From an uncultured Clostridia bacterium (GTDB lineage Bacteria; Bacillota; Clostridia; Oscillospirales; Oscillospiraceae): DNA of 36,118 nucleotides. Shown piece by piece: positions 25,101 through 31,745 of this stretch. The notes under the pieces are model-generated. The model saw only the letters and a list, made by a program, of their open reading frames with translations, searched no databases and was not told where the DNA came from. The stretch is from the NCBI GenBank assembly GCA_946629065.1, contig CAMOXK010000014.1, forward strand, positions 1 to 36,118, given 5' to 3'. The position numbers and the translations under genes were made by a program. Numbering within the stretch: the first letter of the stretch is position 1; the number at the start of each line of letters is the position of its first letter.

Positions 25101-25227
25101 GGCTGCTCTCTCCGGCGGCCAGTTCTTCCTCGTTGCGGAAGGCGATATGGTCGGAGTGGGCGGGCAGCCGGTTCTCGGCGAAAACAGCCGGGTCCAGAAG
25201 GCAGCGTTCAACAGAAAACTCGTTCAT
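22159..25227 (-). CDS. lacZ: Beta-galactosidase, glycoside hydrolase family 2
   Basis: 1022 residues, the length of E. coli LacZ, with the same five-domain layout: N-terminal jelly roll (LSLDGVWKFHYAANL), immunoglobulin-like domains, TIM barrel, and C-terminal Bgal_small_N domain (WRAPNDNDAGN). Catalytic parts are intact: Mg ligands in DECNMETHGSW (Glu401, His403), acid/base Glu456 in WSCGNES, nucleophile Glu523 in CCEYTHAMGNS. No signal peptide, so it cleaves lactose or other beta-galactosides in the cytoplasm. TAGGAGAA precedes the ATG; I see no convincing promoter in the short gap upstream. No lactose transporter adjoins it. Confidence 0.97.
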   Translation of the reverse strand: MNEFSVERCLLDPAVFAENRLPAHSDHIAFRNEEELAAGESSLRLSLDGVWKFHYAANLSAAPEGFWREGVDLSGWETIRVPAHIQMEGHDKPAYVNTQYPWDALEELRPGEVPGFFNPVADYVTEFELPRRFHGMQVNVSFQGVESGFACWLNGQYLGYCEDSFTPSDFCLDEALKEGTNRLAVRVFKWTPGSWFEDQDFFRFSGIYRSVFLYALPETALLDLSVKPELTEDYSRGTVQVMAKTRGEGKLRLSLRREGLELCSAEADIRDGAAEALLTVASPALWSAEDPELYTLHVTVLDAGGNTTQVTEQELGFRRFEMRGNLMCLNGKRIVFKGVDRHDFSSIYGRVPNHEELLRDILTMKRHNINAIRTSHYPNQSELYALCDRYGIYVMDECNMETHGSWDAYLRKQEGPDFVIPKDHQEFAPLLLDRIRSMYERDKNHACILIWSCGNESYGGSVIRDMSMLLRRLDPSRLVHYEGITWDPSYPETSDMESRMYTPADEIAAFLREHREKPLICCEYTHAMGNSCGGMVKYTNLTDREPLYQGGFIWDYVDQSLYKKNRYGQWFQAYGGDSYERPTDYNFSGNGIVYGGDRSPSPKMQEVKYNYRNIAVSFTDTSFTVENKFLFTDTDRFAAEALLLKDGEEWKREPLSVSVPPLEKRTYSIPEALLREMEVQERAAISLGKALPEFALTVSFRLREDTLWAKASHEIAWGQKVWKREVLPYCCTAPLTVVRGRWNLGVRGKGFSAQFSVLKQGLTSYVYDGVELIEQIPMPNFWRAPNDNDAGNLMPQRYAQWKIASLYVTGKGPDAPLFPELEQKEHSVKVSFRYFMPTQPSSECRVTYEVFGDGTVETTLSYDAVEGLCDMPEFGMLFKLNADFDRFRFYGLGPEENYVDRKAGARLGVYETTAEQNLSRYLVPQECGNRCGVRWAKVMDRRGRGMEFRGDELSVNVLPWTPHELENAAHAYELPPVHYTVVRVALQQMGVGGDDSWGAKTHPEDLLPAGQDLILRFRFKGI

Positions 25228-25259
25228 CGGATTCTCCTATAAATATGATAATGACAGGA

Positions 25260-25294
25260 AAAACGCTCCCCCGCCTGGGGCAGGAGAGCGTTTT
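25260..25294 (-). terminator. Terminator of the DUF937 gene
   Basis: AAAACGCTC (25260-25268) pairs with the complement at 25286-25294; inner pairing of GCC and GGC strengthens it. T-run on both strands; on the minus strand it ends the upstream DUF937 gene ahead of lacZ. Confidence 0.85.
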
Positions 25295-25316
25295 GCCTTC
25301 AAAGAATGCGGATCGA

Positions 25317-25928
25317 TCAGCCCTTGAAGCTCAGCAGAGCGGACAGCAGATCGTTGCCGTTCAGGCTGTTGTCCTTCTCGTTCTTCTTGTTGGTCTTGCC
25401 GGCGCCGGTCAGGCTGCCCAGCAGACCGAAGGGGCTTGCGGAAACCTTGCCGCCGCCCAGAAGGGCCGCCACGTCAGAGAGATCCAGCCCATCGGAGAGG
25501 TCCACCTTGCCGGCGTTCCCGGCGGAGGCGGTGGCGGAGCTCAGGGTGCTCAGCAGGGCCGGAGCAAGGCTGCCCAGGGCGGTGTTGACCTGGTTGCCGG
25601 AGAGGCCGGACTGGCTGGCCAGGCTCTGCACGGCCTGGTCGTTGTCCTTGCCCAGAATGTGCAGCAGGATCTTGCCGCCATCGGTCTGATCGGCCTCGGC
25701 GATCTGCTCGGGCAGGGGCTTCTTGCTGGTGTGCTGGCCCAGCGCGCCCAGCAGGGAGAGGGCGCCGGACTGGTTGGAGGCGTTGCCGGTCAGGTACTTC
25801 AGCAGCAGGGGCAGCGCCAGGGGAATGAGCTTTTTGAGCTGTGCGGAGCTCAGGCCGGTTTTCTTGGCCAGGGCGGTCAGGGTGGACTTGCCCAGCAGGG
25901 CCTTCAGCAGAATACTCAGAAGATTCAT
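25317..25928 (-). CDS. DUF937 (YidB-like) family protein
   Basis: 203 residues, no signal peptide. It is built from short helical repeats of the DUF937 type: LLKALLGKSTLTALAKKTGL, LIPLALPLLLKYLTGNASNQ, GGKILLHILGKDNDQAVQSL and LSGNQVNTALGSLAPALLST, then a low-complexity Gly/Ser/Leu region. The function of the family is unknown; the sequence suggests a helical self-assembling or scaffold-like protein. It has its own promoter, a GGAGG site, and a terminator, so it is a single-gene unit. Confidence 0.88.
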   Translation of the reverse strand: MNLLSILLKALLGKSTLTALAKKTGLSSAQLKKLIPLALPLLLKYLTGNASNQSGALSLLGALGQHTSKKPLPEQIAEADQTDGGKILLHILGKDNDQAVQSLASQSGLSGNQVNTALGSLAPALLSTLSSATASAGNAGKVDLSDGLDLSDVAALLGGGKVSASPFGLLGSLTGAGKTNKKNEKDNSLNGNDLLSALLSFKG

Positions 25929-25978
25929 GAACTATCCTCCATTGTCAATTTGGTGGGGAATCAAAAACCGCTGAGAAA

Positions 25979-26007
25979 AGTATACCGCGCCTTTCGTCGT
26001 TTTTCAA
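25979..26007 (-). promoter_or_regulatory. Promoter of the DUF937 gene
   Basis: Minus strand: TTGAAA (26007-26002), a 17-bp spacer, TATACT (25984-25979). Confidence 0.6.
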
Positions 26008-26049
26008 GACAAAACGACCCGTGGAATGATTTTTGAAAAAACAATTTTT

Positions 26050-26067
26050 CCTTAGGTTCGTCTAAGG
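26050..26067. promoter_or_regulatory. Dyad upstream of the beta-helix lipoprotein gene
   Basis: CCTTAG-6 nt-CTAAGG, in the divergent control region. It may be an operator; no regulator can be assigned and no clear -35/-10 pair for the plus-strand gene was found. Confidence 0.35.
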
Positions 26068-26116
26068 CTAGGGCGTTATGATTAGGCCACAACAAAGAAA
26101 GGACGGTTGAACCAAT

Positions 26117-27436
26117 ATGAAAACCAGAACCATCATCAAAGCCATCGCGCTGGCCCTCGCCGTCAGCGGCTGCGCCATCTTCACCCTGCATGGCCTCACC
26201 ACCACCGCCGCGGCGGATGACAGCATATACGCGGACACCGTGCTCGTCTCCTCCGCAACCCGGAGCGGAAGCACCGCATCCTCTGGCAGCGCCTTACTGG
26301 ACACCGAGGAGCTCTTCACCTCCCGGGATCTGGAGCAGACCGCGGATCTGAGCGAAGCACAGACCATCACCGTCAGCAACGGGCAGCAGATCACCATCAG
26401 CAGCGAGGGCGTCTATGTCCTGCAGGGCAGCGCCGGGAACGCCACCGTCATCGTGGAGGCGGACGACTCCGCCAAGGTCCAGCTGGTGCTGGACGGCCTG
26501 AGCATCACAAACGAGGATTTCCCCTGCATCTATGTGAAGAGCGCGGATAAGGTCTTCGTCACCACTCTCTCGGACAGCAGCCTCTCCGTCACCGGCACTT
26601 TCCTTCCCGACGGGGACACCAACACCGACGCCGTGATCTTCTCCAAAGACGACCTGACCCTGAACGGCACCGGCACGCTCACGGTCTCCTCCACAGAGAA
26701 CGGCGTAAGCTGCAAGGACGACCTGAAGGTCACCGGCGGAAGCTACGTCATCAGCGCATCCTCCAAGTGCCTGGAGGGCAAGGACTCCATCCGCATCCTG
26801 GACGGCGTCTTCTCCCTCACCGCAGGCACCGACGGGCTCCACGCCGAGAACGACGAGGACGACAGCCTTGGCTATGTCTGCATCGGCGGCGGCAGCTTCG
26901 TTATCAGCGCCGGGGATGACGGCGTCCACGGCAACGCCTTCGTGCAGATCGACGGCGGCAGTCTCCAGATCACGGCGGCCGAGGGCGTCGAGGCAAGCTT
27001 TGTTCAGATCAACGACGGCAGCATCAGTATCCAGAGCTGGGACGACGGCATCAACGCATCCAACAAGTCTGGCGCCTACCCCATATGCGTGGAGATCAAC
27101 GGCGGTGACATCAGCATCGCCATGGGCGCCGGCGATACCGACGGCATCGACGCCAACGGCAGCATCGTCATAAACGGCGGCACCGTCAGCATCACCGGCA
27201 ATTCCAGCTTCGATTATGACGGAACGGCCCAGCTCAACGGCGGCACCGTCATCGTGAACGGCCAGACCCTGGATTCCATCCCCAACCAGATGATGGGCGG
27301 CGGCATGGGCGGCTTCGGCGGCCAGATGGGCGGCGGCTTCGGCGGAAACGGCGGCATGGGCGGCCAGTCCGGAGGCTTCGGCGGAAACGGCGGCTTCGGA
27401 GGCGGCTTTGGCGGCGGCCCCGGCGGCAGACACTAA
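26117..27436 (+). CDS. Secreted carbohydrate-binding beta-helix lipoprotein with Gly-rich tail
   Basis: 439 residues. The signal peptide ends in lipobox AVSGC, so Cys19 should be lipidated. Residues about 85-380 form a ladder of short repeats with recurring INGG, IDGGS and SAGDDGVHG turns, the pattern of the Cthe_2159-type (DUF4353) beta-helix family whose founding member binds polygalacturonan and calcium. The many DDG and DGI turns would supply calcium ligands. The last 45 residues are almost entirely Gly, Met, Phe, Gln and Asn (GGGMGGFGGQMGGGFGGNGG), likely disordered. I infer a surface protein for polysaccharide or cell adhesion; catalytic activity is not evident. AAAGAAAGGA precedes the ATG. 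Confidence 0.87.
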   Translation: MKTRTIIKAIALALAVSGCAIFTLHGLTTTAAADDSIYADTVLVSSATRSGSTASSGSALLDTEELFTSRDLEQTADLSEAQTITVSNGQQITISSEGVYVLQGSAGNATVIVEADDSAKVQLVLDGLSITNEDFPCIYVKSADKVFVTTLSDSSLSVTGTFLPDGDTNTDAVIFSKDDLTLNGTGTLTVSSTENGVSCKDDLKVTGGSYVISASSKCLEGKDSIRILDGVFSLTAGTDGLHAENDEDDSLGYVCIGGGSFVISAGDDGVHGNAFVQIDGGSLQITAAEGVEASFVQINDGSISIQSWDDGINASNKSGAYPICVEINGGDISIAMGAGDTDGIDANGSIVINGGTVSITGNSSFDYDGTAQLNGGTVIVNGQTLDSIPNQMMGGGMGGFGGQMGGGFGGNGGMGGQSGGFGGNGGFGGGFGGGPGGRH

Positions 27437-27497
27437 ATAATCAAAGAAAAAGGGTATGCTGCAAAACACGAAGAAGAGCGCAAACCCCTGGTCATAA

Positions 27498-27643
27498 CGT
27501 AGGGGAGGGCCTTGTGCCCTCCCGGCGGAACCTGGCCATATTATGAGAAAATGTTCGGCGAATTCGTACAAGCTGCGAATTCGCCGAACATTTTTCTGAA
27601 CCTAAATTATCTGCTGCCGGGAGGGGCAAGCCCCTCCCCTACG
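27498..27643. repeat. 146-bp nested palindromic element (copy A)
   Basis: Outer inverted repeats 27498-27526 and 27616-27643 begin CGTAGGGG and end CCCCTACG; each outer arm is itself self-complementary (GGGAGGG...CCCTCCC). Inside, 27548-27566 pairs perfectly with 27576-27594 (19 bp, loop 9 nt), with core GGCGAATTCGTAC. No coding capacity. Same layout and same length as the element at 33787. It accounts for most of the gap 27437-27727, in which I see no gene. Confidence 0.85.
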
Positions 27644-27727
27644 GTGCAGACCGGGCCATGCATTTATTATGCAACGAGCCCTTTCCTTTATAGAAAGATA
27701 CATCAATTCCAAATACCGAACTGCGAA

Positions 27728-29068
27728 TCAGTATCTGCAGATCTCCGCGCCCAGCATTTTGGCAAGCTGCTCCAGGGTCCTGCCGTGGCGGCCTTTCATC
27801 ACCACAAAGTGAGGCTCAAAGCCCGCCAGCACGCTCTCTTCCACCAGCGTCCGGCTCTCGCTGTCCGTGCGGATGACGAGAGAGGTGCCGATGAACTGCC
27901 GGGGCTTGTCCAGAGCCTCGCCCTCGGCGATGAAGAAACGGAAGCTGCCGTCCGGCTCCCGGCCGATGCGGAAGACGGTGGCCTCGGGGAAGGCCTCGCA
28001 GCCAAAGTTCATGGCCGGGCCGATCTTCCGGTTGGGGTGCACGCCGATCTCGGCGCCGGTGTCCTTCCGGGCCAGGGAGCAGGCGGCGGCGCCGCAGTGC
28101 CAGAAGGTCAGGCTGTTCTCCCCCTCGTCCAGGGAGACGGGGTCGCCGAAGAACACGGGCTCACCGCTGAGCCGCATCCCCACCCACATGGAGAGAGCAC
28201 CGTAAATGTCCGCCTCACAGGCGGCGGCAACGCCATCGTCGTTCAGCAGACTCAGCACCGTGCACACCGGAGTGCCGAAGGCGGTGAAGAAGTCCGGCCA
28301 GCAGCGGCTGGCCAGGGCGCCGATGCCGTTGGTCTGTACATAATCGCTGTATGCCTTGTAGAGCCGGGCGTGGTCCAGACGGTTGCGCTCCGGGGTCTTA
28401 TCCAGTCCACAGGTGGCGCAGGCGGTCTTTTCCAGATAGGCGGCGCATTCCTCGTCCGTATAGCCCTTGGCCCGGTCGATGAGCTCTCTTGCCTCGATGG
28501 CCTCCAGCTCAACACCGAAGGACTGCATCAGCTCTCCGTCCAGCGCCCGGCCAAAGCCGAAACCCTGTGGCGTGTGGCCGATGGCCGCCAGCTTGAGGCT
28601 GCGCATCTCCTTCTTCACCCGGGCGGCAGCTACGCTTGCCCGCAGCGCCTTGCCGACTTCGTTCTCCTCCGGCGCGCCGAAGGTATAGGCAAAGGCCCTG
28701 CCCCCGAAGGCGCGGAGGGTGTTGGCGGCGGAATAGGCTCCCGTGAGGGAGTTGAGACGCAGACGGCCCCCGTCGATCACCGGCTCCCGCAGCGTCCAGA
28801 GCAGCACCGGGCAGTCAAAGCGCCGCAGCACCTCGGACATGTAGGCGGCGTTGGCAAAGGTCAGATTCTGGAACACGATCAGATCCGGCTGGAGCGGCTC
28901 CAGATAGGCGCGGAGCTTGTCCAGGGAGAGAAGCATCTCCTCCGGGCAGACAAAGTCCGCGTCGATGCTTTTCAGCACCCGGATGCTGCGCTCAAACTGG
29001 TCCTGGGCGCTCTCCAGGTGGAAGGTGGGCACGCCCACCGGAATATAGACAGGGGTAAAAGGATGCAT
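27728..29068 (-). CDS. FucI/AraA-like sugar isomerase family protein
   Basis: 446 residues; the ATG at 29068 (MHPFTPVYIPVG) is preferred because GGAGG lies 8 nt upstream, inside the codons of a longer in-frame start at 29083. It belongs to the L-fucose/L-arabinose isomerase-like group (COG2407 type): PDLIVFQNLTFANAAYMSEV, IGHTPQGFGFGRALD, then SRCWPDFF, CEADIYGALSMWVG with acidic metal ligands and TFWHCGAA with the metal-binding His. It should interconvert an aldose and a ketose. It is divergent from the split transketolase operon with back-to-back promoters, so it probably serves that pathway; conversion of sulfoquinovose to its ketose is my leading idea, but another hexose is possible. Confidence 0.88.
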   Translation of the reverse strand: MHPFTPVYIPVGVPTFHLESAQDQFERSIRVLKSIDADFVCPEEMLLSLDKLRAYLEPLQPDLIVFQNLTFANAAYMSEVLRRFDCPVLLWTLREPVIDGGRLRLNSLTGAYSAANTLRAFGGRAFAYTFGAPEENEVGKALRASVAAARVKKEMRSLKLAAIGHTPQGFGFGRALDGELMQSFGVELEAIEARELIDRAKGYTDEECAAYLEKTACATCGLDKTPERNRLDHARLYKAYSDYVQTNGIGALASRCWPDFFTAFGTPVCTVLSLLNDDGVAAACEADIYGALSMWVGMRLSGEPVFFGDPVSLDEGENSLTFWHCGAAACSLARKDTGAEIGVHPNRKIGPAMNFGCEAFPEATVFRIGREPDGSFRFFIAEGEALDKPRQFIGTSLVIRTDSESRTLVEESVLAGFEPHFVVMKGRHGRTLEQLAKMLGAEICRY

Positions 29069-29101
29069 GGCGGGATCCTCCATATTATCAATTTCAAGTT
29101 T

Positions 29102-29130
29102 ATCCTAATCCCCCGGCGGACGATTGTCAA
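29102..29130 (-). promoter_or_regulatory. Promoter of the isomerase gene
   Basis: Minus strand: TTGACA (29130-29125), a 17-bp spacer, TAGGAT (29107-29102). Confidence 0.75.
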
Positions 29131-29150
29131 GAACCGGTGGCGAAATGCAG

Positions 29151-29179
29151 TTGACAAAGCAGGGGAGGGGGAATAAAAT
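29151..29179 (+). promoter_or_regulatory. Promoter of the split transketolase operon
   Basis: TTGACA (29151-29156), a 17-bp spacer, TAAAAT (29174-29179). It is back to back with the isomerase promoter; only 20 bp separate the two -35 boxes. Confidence 0.85.
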
Positions 29180-29235
29180 TCTTTTGTTGAGCATTTTTCA
29201 TGATTCTATCATGCGATCGGAAAGGAGATCTGGAT

Positions 29236-30063
29236 TTGGACTGCGATCTGAAAGCCATCAGCAGGGACATCCGCTGCGACACCCTGGCGGCCATCGGCCA
29301 CCTGGGAGTAGGCCACCTGGGCGGCTCCCTCTCCCTGGCGGAGCTATTGGCGGTACTGTATTTCAAGGAAATGCACATCGACCCGAAAAACCCAAAAATG
29401 CCCGGACGAGACCGGCTCATCTGCTCCAAGGGCCACGCAGGCCCTGCGATCTACGCGGCGCTGGCAAACCGGGGCTACTTCGAGAAGGAGCTGCTCATGA
29501 CCCTGAACCAGGGCGGTACCCGGCTCCCCAGCCACTGCGACAGCAATCTCACCGTAGGCATCGACATGACCACCGGCTCCCTGGGCCAGGGCTTCAGCTG
29601 CGCTGTTGGCGCGGCATTGGGTTCCAAGCTGGAGGAGGACGGCGCCACCATCTACACCATCATCGGCGACGGGGAGACCCAGGAGGGCCAGATCTGGGAG
29701 GCGGCCATGTTTGCCGCCGCCAAGAAGCTGGACAATCTCATCGCCTTTACCGACCGCAACAAGCTTCAGCTGGACGGACCGGTCTCCCAGGTCAACGACA
29801 TCTCCCCTCTGGCGGAGAAGTGGGCCGCCTTCGGCTGGAATGTCATCGATGTTGAGGACGGCAACGACGTGGACCAGGTGGAGGCCGCCGTGGCTCACGC
29901 CAAGCTGGGCCGGGACAGCGAAAGACCCACCATGGTCATCCTGAACACCCGCAAGGGCTGCGGCGTTCCCTGGATCGAAGAACTGGGTGCCGCCAACCAC
30001 AACACCAATATCACCGAGGAGCAGGCCCTTGCGGCCATCGCGGCGATCCGGGGGGAGGGCTGA
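29236..30063 (+). CDS. Transketolase, N-terminal (thiamine diphosphate-binding) subunit
   Basis: 275 residues starting at TTG 29236, 8 nt after AAAGGAG; upstream ATG/TTG codons in frame lack a site and precede the family N-terminus. It carries the PP domain of a two-gene transketolase: GVGHLGGSLSLAELLAVLYF, CSKGHAGPAIYAAL, TTGSLGQGFSCAVGAALG and the ThDP/Mg motif GDGETQEG (144-151) with Asn175. It pairs with the next gene, 3 bp away, to form the full enzyme, which moves two-carbon units between ketoses and aldoses. Split transketolases are often pathway-specific rather than housekeeping, which fits this cluster. Confidence 0.95.
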   Translation: MDCDLKAISRDIRCDTLAAIGHLGVGHLGGSLSLAELLAVLYFKEMHIDPKNPKMPGRDRLICSKGHAGPAIYAALANRGYFEKELLMTLNQGGTRLPSHCDSNLTVGIDMTTGSLGQGFSCAVGAALGSKLEEDGATIYTIIGDGETQEGQIWEAAMFAAAKKLDNLIAFTDRNKLQLDGPVSQVNDISPLAEKWAAFGWNVIDVEDGNDVDQVEAAVAHAKLGRDSERPTMVILNTRKGCGVPWIEELGAANHNTNITEEQALAAIAAIRGEG

Positions 30064-30066
30064 GAC

Positions 30067-30990
30067 ATGGAAATGAGAGCGGTTTATGCCGAATGCCTGG
30101 CTCAGCTCATGGAGCAGGACAGGCATGTGGTGGTGCTGGACGCGGACCTTGCCCGGGCCAGCGGCACCCTGAAGCTTTATGAGCGCTTCCCCCGGCAGAT
30201 GTTTGACTGCGGCATTGCCGAGCAGAACATGGCCTCCATTGCGGCGGGCCTCTCCAGCTACGGCTTCAAGCCCTGGATCGAGAGCTTTGCCCCCTTTGCC
30301 ACCCGGCGCATCTGCGACCAGATCGCCATCTCCATCTGCTACGCCAAACAGAACGTGAAGATCGTGGGCACGGACCCCGGCATCTCCGCCGAACTCAACG
30401 GCGGCACCCACATGAGTATGGAGGACATGGGCGTTGTCCGCTCCATCCCCGGCATGGTGATCTATGAGCCGGTGGACGAGCGGCAGCTGCGCGCCGCCAT
30501 GCCGGTGCTGAACGCCTACGTGGGACCGGTTTACATCCGCCTTTTCCGCAAGGCCCAGCCGGACGTGTTCCCGGAGGGCTACAAGTTCGACCTCTTCAAG
30601 GCCAATCTTCTGCGGGAGGGCAAAGACCTGAGCATCTTTGTCACCGGCATGATGACGAAGGACTGCCTGGACGCAGCCCGGATCCTGTTGGAAAAGGGCA
30701 TCGACGCCGAGATCATCAACGTGCACACCATCAAGCCCGTGGACCGGGAAACGGTGCTGGCTTCCGCCCGAAAGACCGGGGCGGTGCTCACCGTGGAAAA
30801 CCACAACGTCATCGGCGGACTGCACTCCGCCATTCTGGAGACCCTGGCCCGGGAGAAGATTCCCGCCATGGCCGTGGGCGTCCAGGATCGCTTCGGCGAA
30901 GTGGGCAAGCTCCCGTACCTCCGCGAGGCGGTGGGCCTCACGGTGGAGAACATCGTTGCCACCGCTGAGGAAGCAATAAAGCTGAAATAA
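30067..30990 (+). CDS. Transketolase, C-terminal (pyrimidine-binding) subunit
   Basis: 307 residues. DCGIAEQNMASIAAGLSSYG contains the catalytic Glu52 that activates thiamine diphosphate, and ESFAPFATRRICDQI and NGGTHMSMEDMGVVRSIPGM follow as in Pyr domains. The last third is the transketolase C-terminal domain (DLSIFVTGMMTKDCLDAARI, VLTVENHNVIGGLHSAILET). It overlaps in operon logic with the N-terminal subunit (gap 3 bp). The subunit boundary is the standard one, so this is a natural split and not a frameshift. An array of palindromes follows before the next gene. Confidence 0.95.
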   Translation: MEMRAVYAECLAQLMEQDRHVVVLDADLARASGTLKLYERFPRQMFDCGIAEQNMASIAAGLSSYGFKPWIESFAPFATRRICDQIAISICYAKQNVKIVGTDPGISAELNGGTHMSMEDMGVVRSIPGMVIYEPVDERQLRAAMPVLNAYVGPVYIRLFRKAQPDVFPEGYKFDLFKANLLREGKDLSIFVTGMMTKDCLDAARILLEKGIDAEIINVHTIKPVDRETVLASARKTGAVLTVENHNVIGGLHSAILETLAREKIPAMAVGVQDRFGEVGKLPYLREAVGLTVENIVATAEEAIKLK

Positions 30991-30994
30991 AGTT

Positions 30995-31261
30995 CGTAGG
31001 GGCGGCTATCAGCCGCCCGTGTACCCGCGTTTCGTAGGGACGGCCATTGGCCGTCCGCAAAGCCTTCCCCGCGCACGGGGAAGGTGCCCCAGTGCTCACA
31101 CTGGGGCGGATGAGGTCCTTCGCGTAGGGAGCGATCCCCTGATCGCTCCGCTTTTCCCCGGTCAGGGGAGCCTAAGATGAAAGGAAGACCCCTCAGTCAC
31201 GGCGCTTGCGTGAGACGCGCCGCGACAGCTCCCCTTGGCAGGGGAGCCAAAGATGAAAGGA
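30995..31261. repeat. Array of extragenic palindromes in the transketolase-isomerase gap
   Basis: Successive units: 30995-31019, 31033-31057 and 31123-31150, each CGTAGGG followed by a different self-complementary core (GGCTATCAGCC, GGCCATTGGCC, GCGATCccctGATCGC); hairpins 31063-31084 and 31086-31107; and a near-identical 23-bp pair at 31163-31185 and 31239-31261 (CAGGGGAGCC, then AAGATGAAAGGA). The final copy supplies the ribosome binding site of the next gene. No open reading frame of note lies in this 278-bp gap. Confidence 0.8.
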
Positions 31262-31268
31262 GATCGTA

Positions 31269-31745
31269 ATGAAAATAGCCATTGGAAGCGATAAATCCGG
31301 TTTTTCCGCCAAGGAAGCCATTAAAGCATATCTCACCGAGTCCGGTGCGGACTTCGAAGATCTGGGCACCGTGGATCTGAACGAGGTGCACCCCTATTAC
31401 CAGGTGGCCGACACCGTGGCCCCCCTGGTGCAGAACGGGACCTTTGACCGGGCCGTCCTCATCTGCGGCACCGGCGCCGGCATGTGCGTGGTGTCCAACA
31501 AGTATAAGGGCGTTTACGCCGTGGCCTGCGAGGGCGTGTATTCCGCCAAGATGGCCCGGGCCATCAACAACGCCAGCATTCTCTGCATGGGCGGCTGGAT
31601 CGTGGGACCCGAGATGGCTGTGGAGATGGTAAAGACCTTCCTCGCCACCGACTGGTGCCAGGATCTGGAGGACTGGCGCGCCGCCAACATGCACAAGTTT
31701 GCAAAGCAGGTCTCCGCCATTGAGGACAAGATCTATGATAAGTGA
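31269..31745 (+). CDS. RpiB/LacAB-family isomerase with altered active site
   Basis: 158 residues, full length. The fold signatures are clear: KIAIGSD, LICGTGAGMCVVSNKYKGV (active-site Cys66 and Thr68), VYSAKMARAINN. Several residues strictly kept in ribose-5-phosphate isomerase B are changed: SDH is SDK (Lys9); the ring-opening His of the RxHN segment is Ile99; the phosphate-binding Arg of the GxR segment is Trp110; and the C-terminal RHxxRV segment reads WRAANM. Loss of phosphate contacts suggests a non-phosphorylated substrate, for example a sulfonated tetrose. RBS AAAGGAG comes from the upstream repeat. The stop overlaps the next gene. Confidence 0.9.
   Translation: MKIAIGSDKSGFSAKEAIKAYLTESGADFEDLGTVDLNEVHPYYQVADTVAPLVQNGTFDRAVLICGTGAGMCVVSNKYKGVYAVACEGVYSAKMARAINNASILCMGGWIVGPEMAVEMVKTFLATDWCQDLEDWRAANMHKFAKQVSAIEDKIYDK

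Noticed and set aside
27498-27643. Insertion sequence
   Set aside because: Inverted ends are present but there is no transposase and no room for one; at most a non-autonomous element.
30067-30990. Frameshift between transketolase halves
   Set aside because: The split lies at the domain boundary, each part has its own start, and two-gene transketolases are common.
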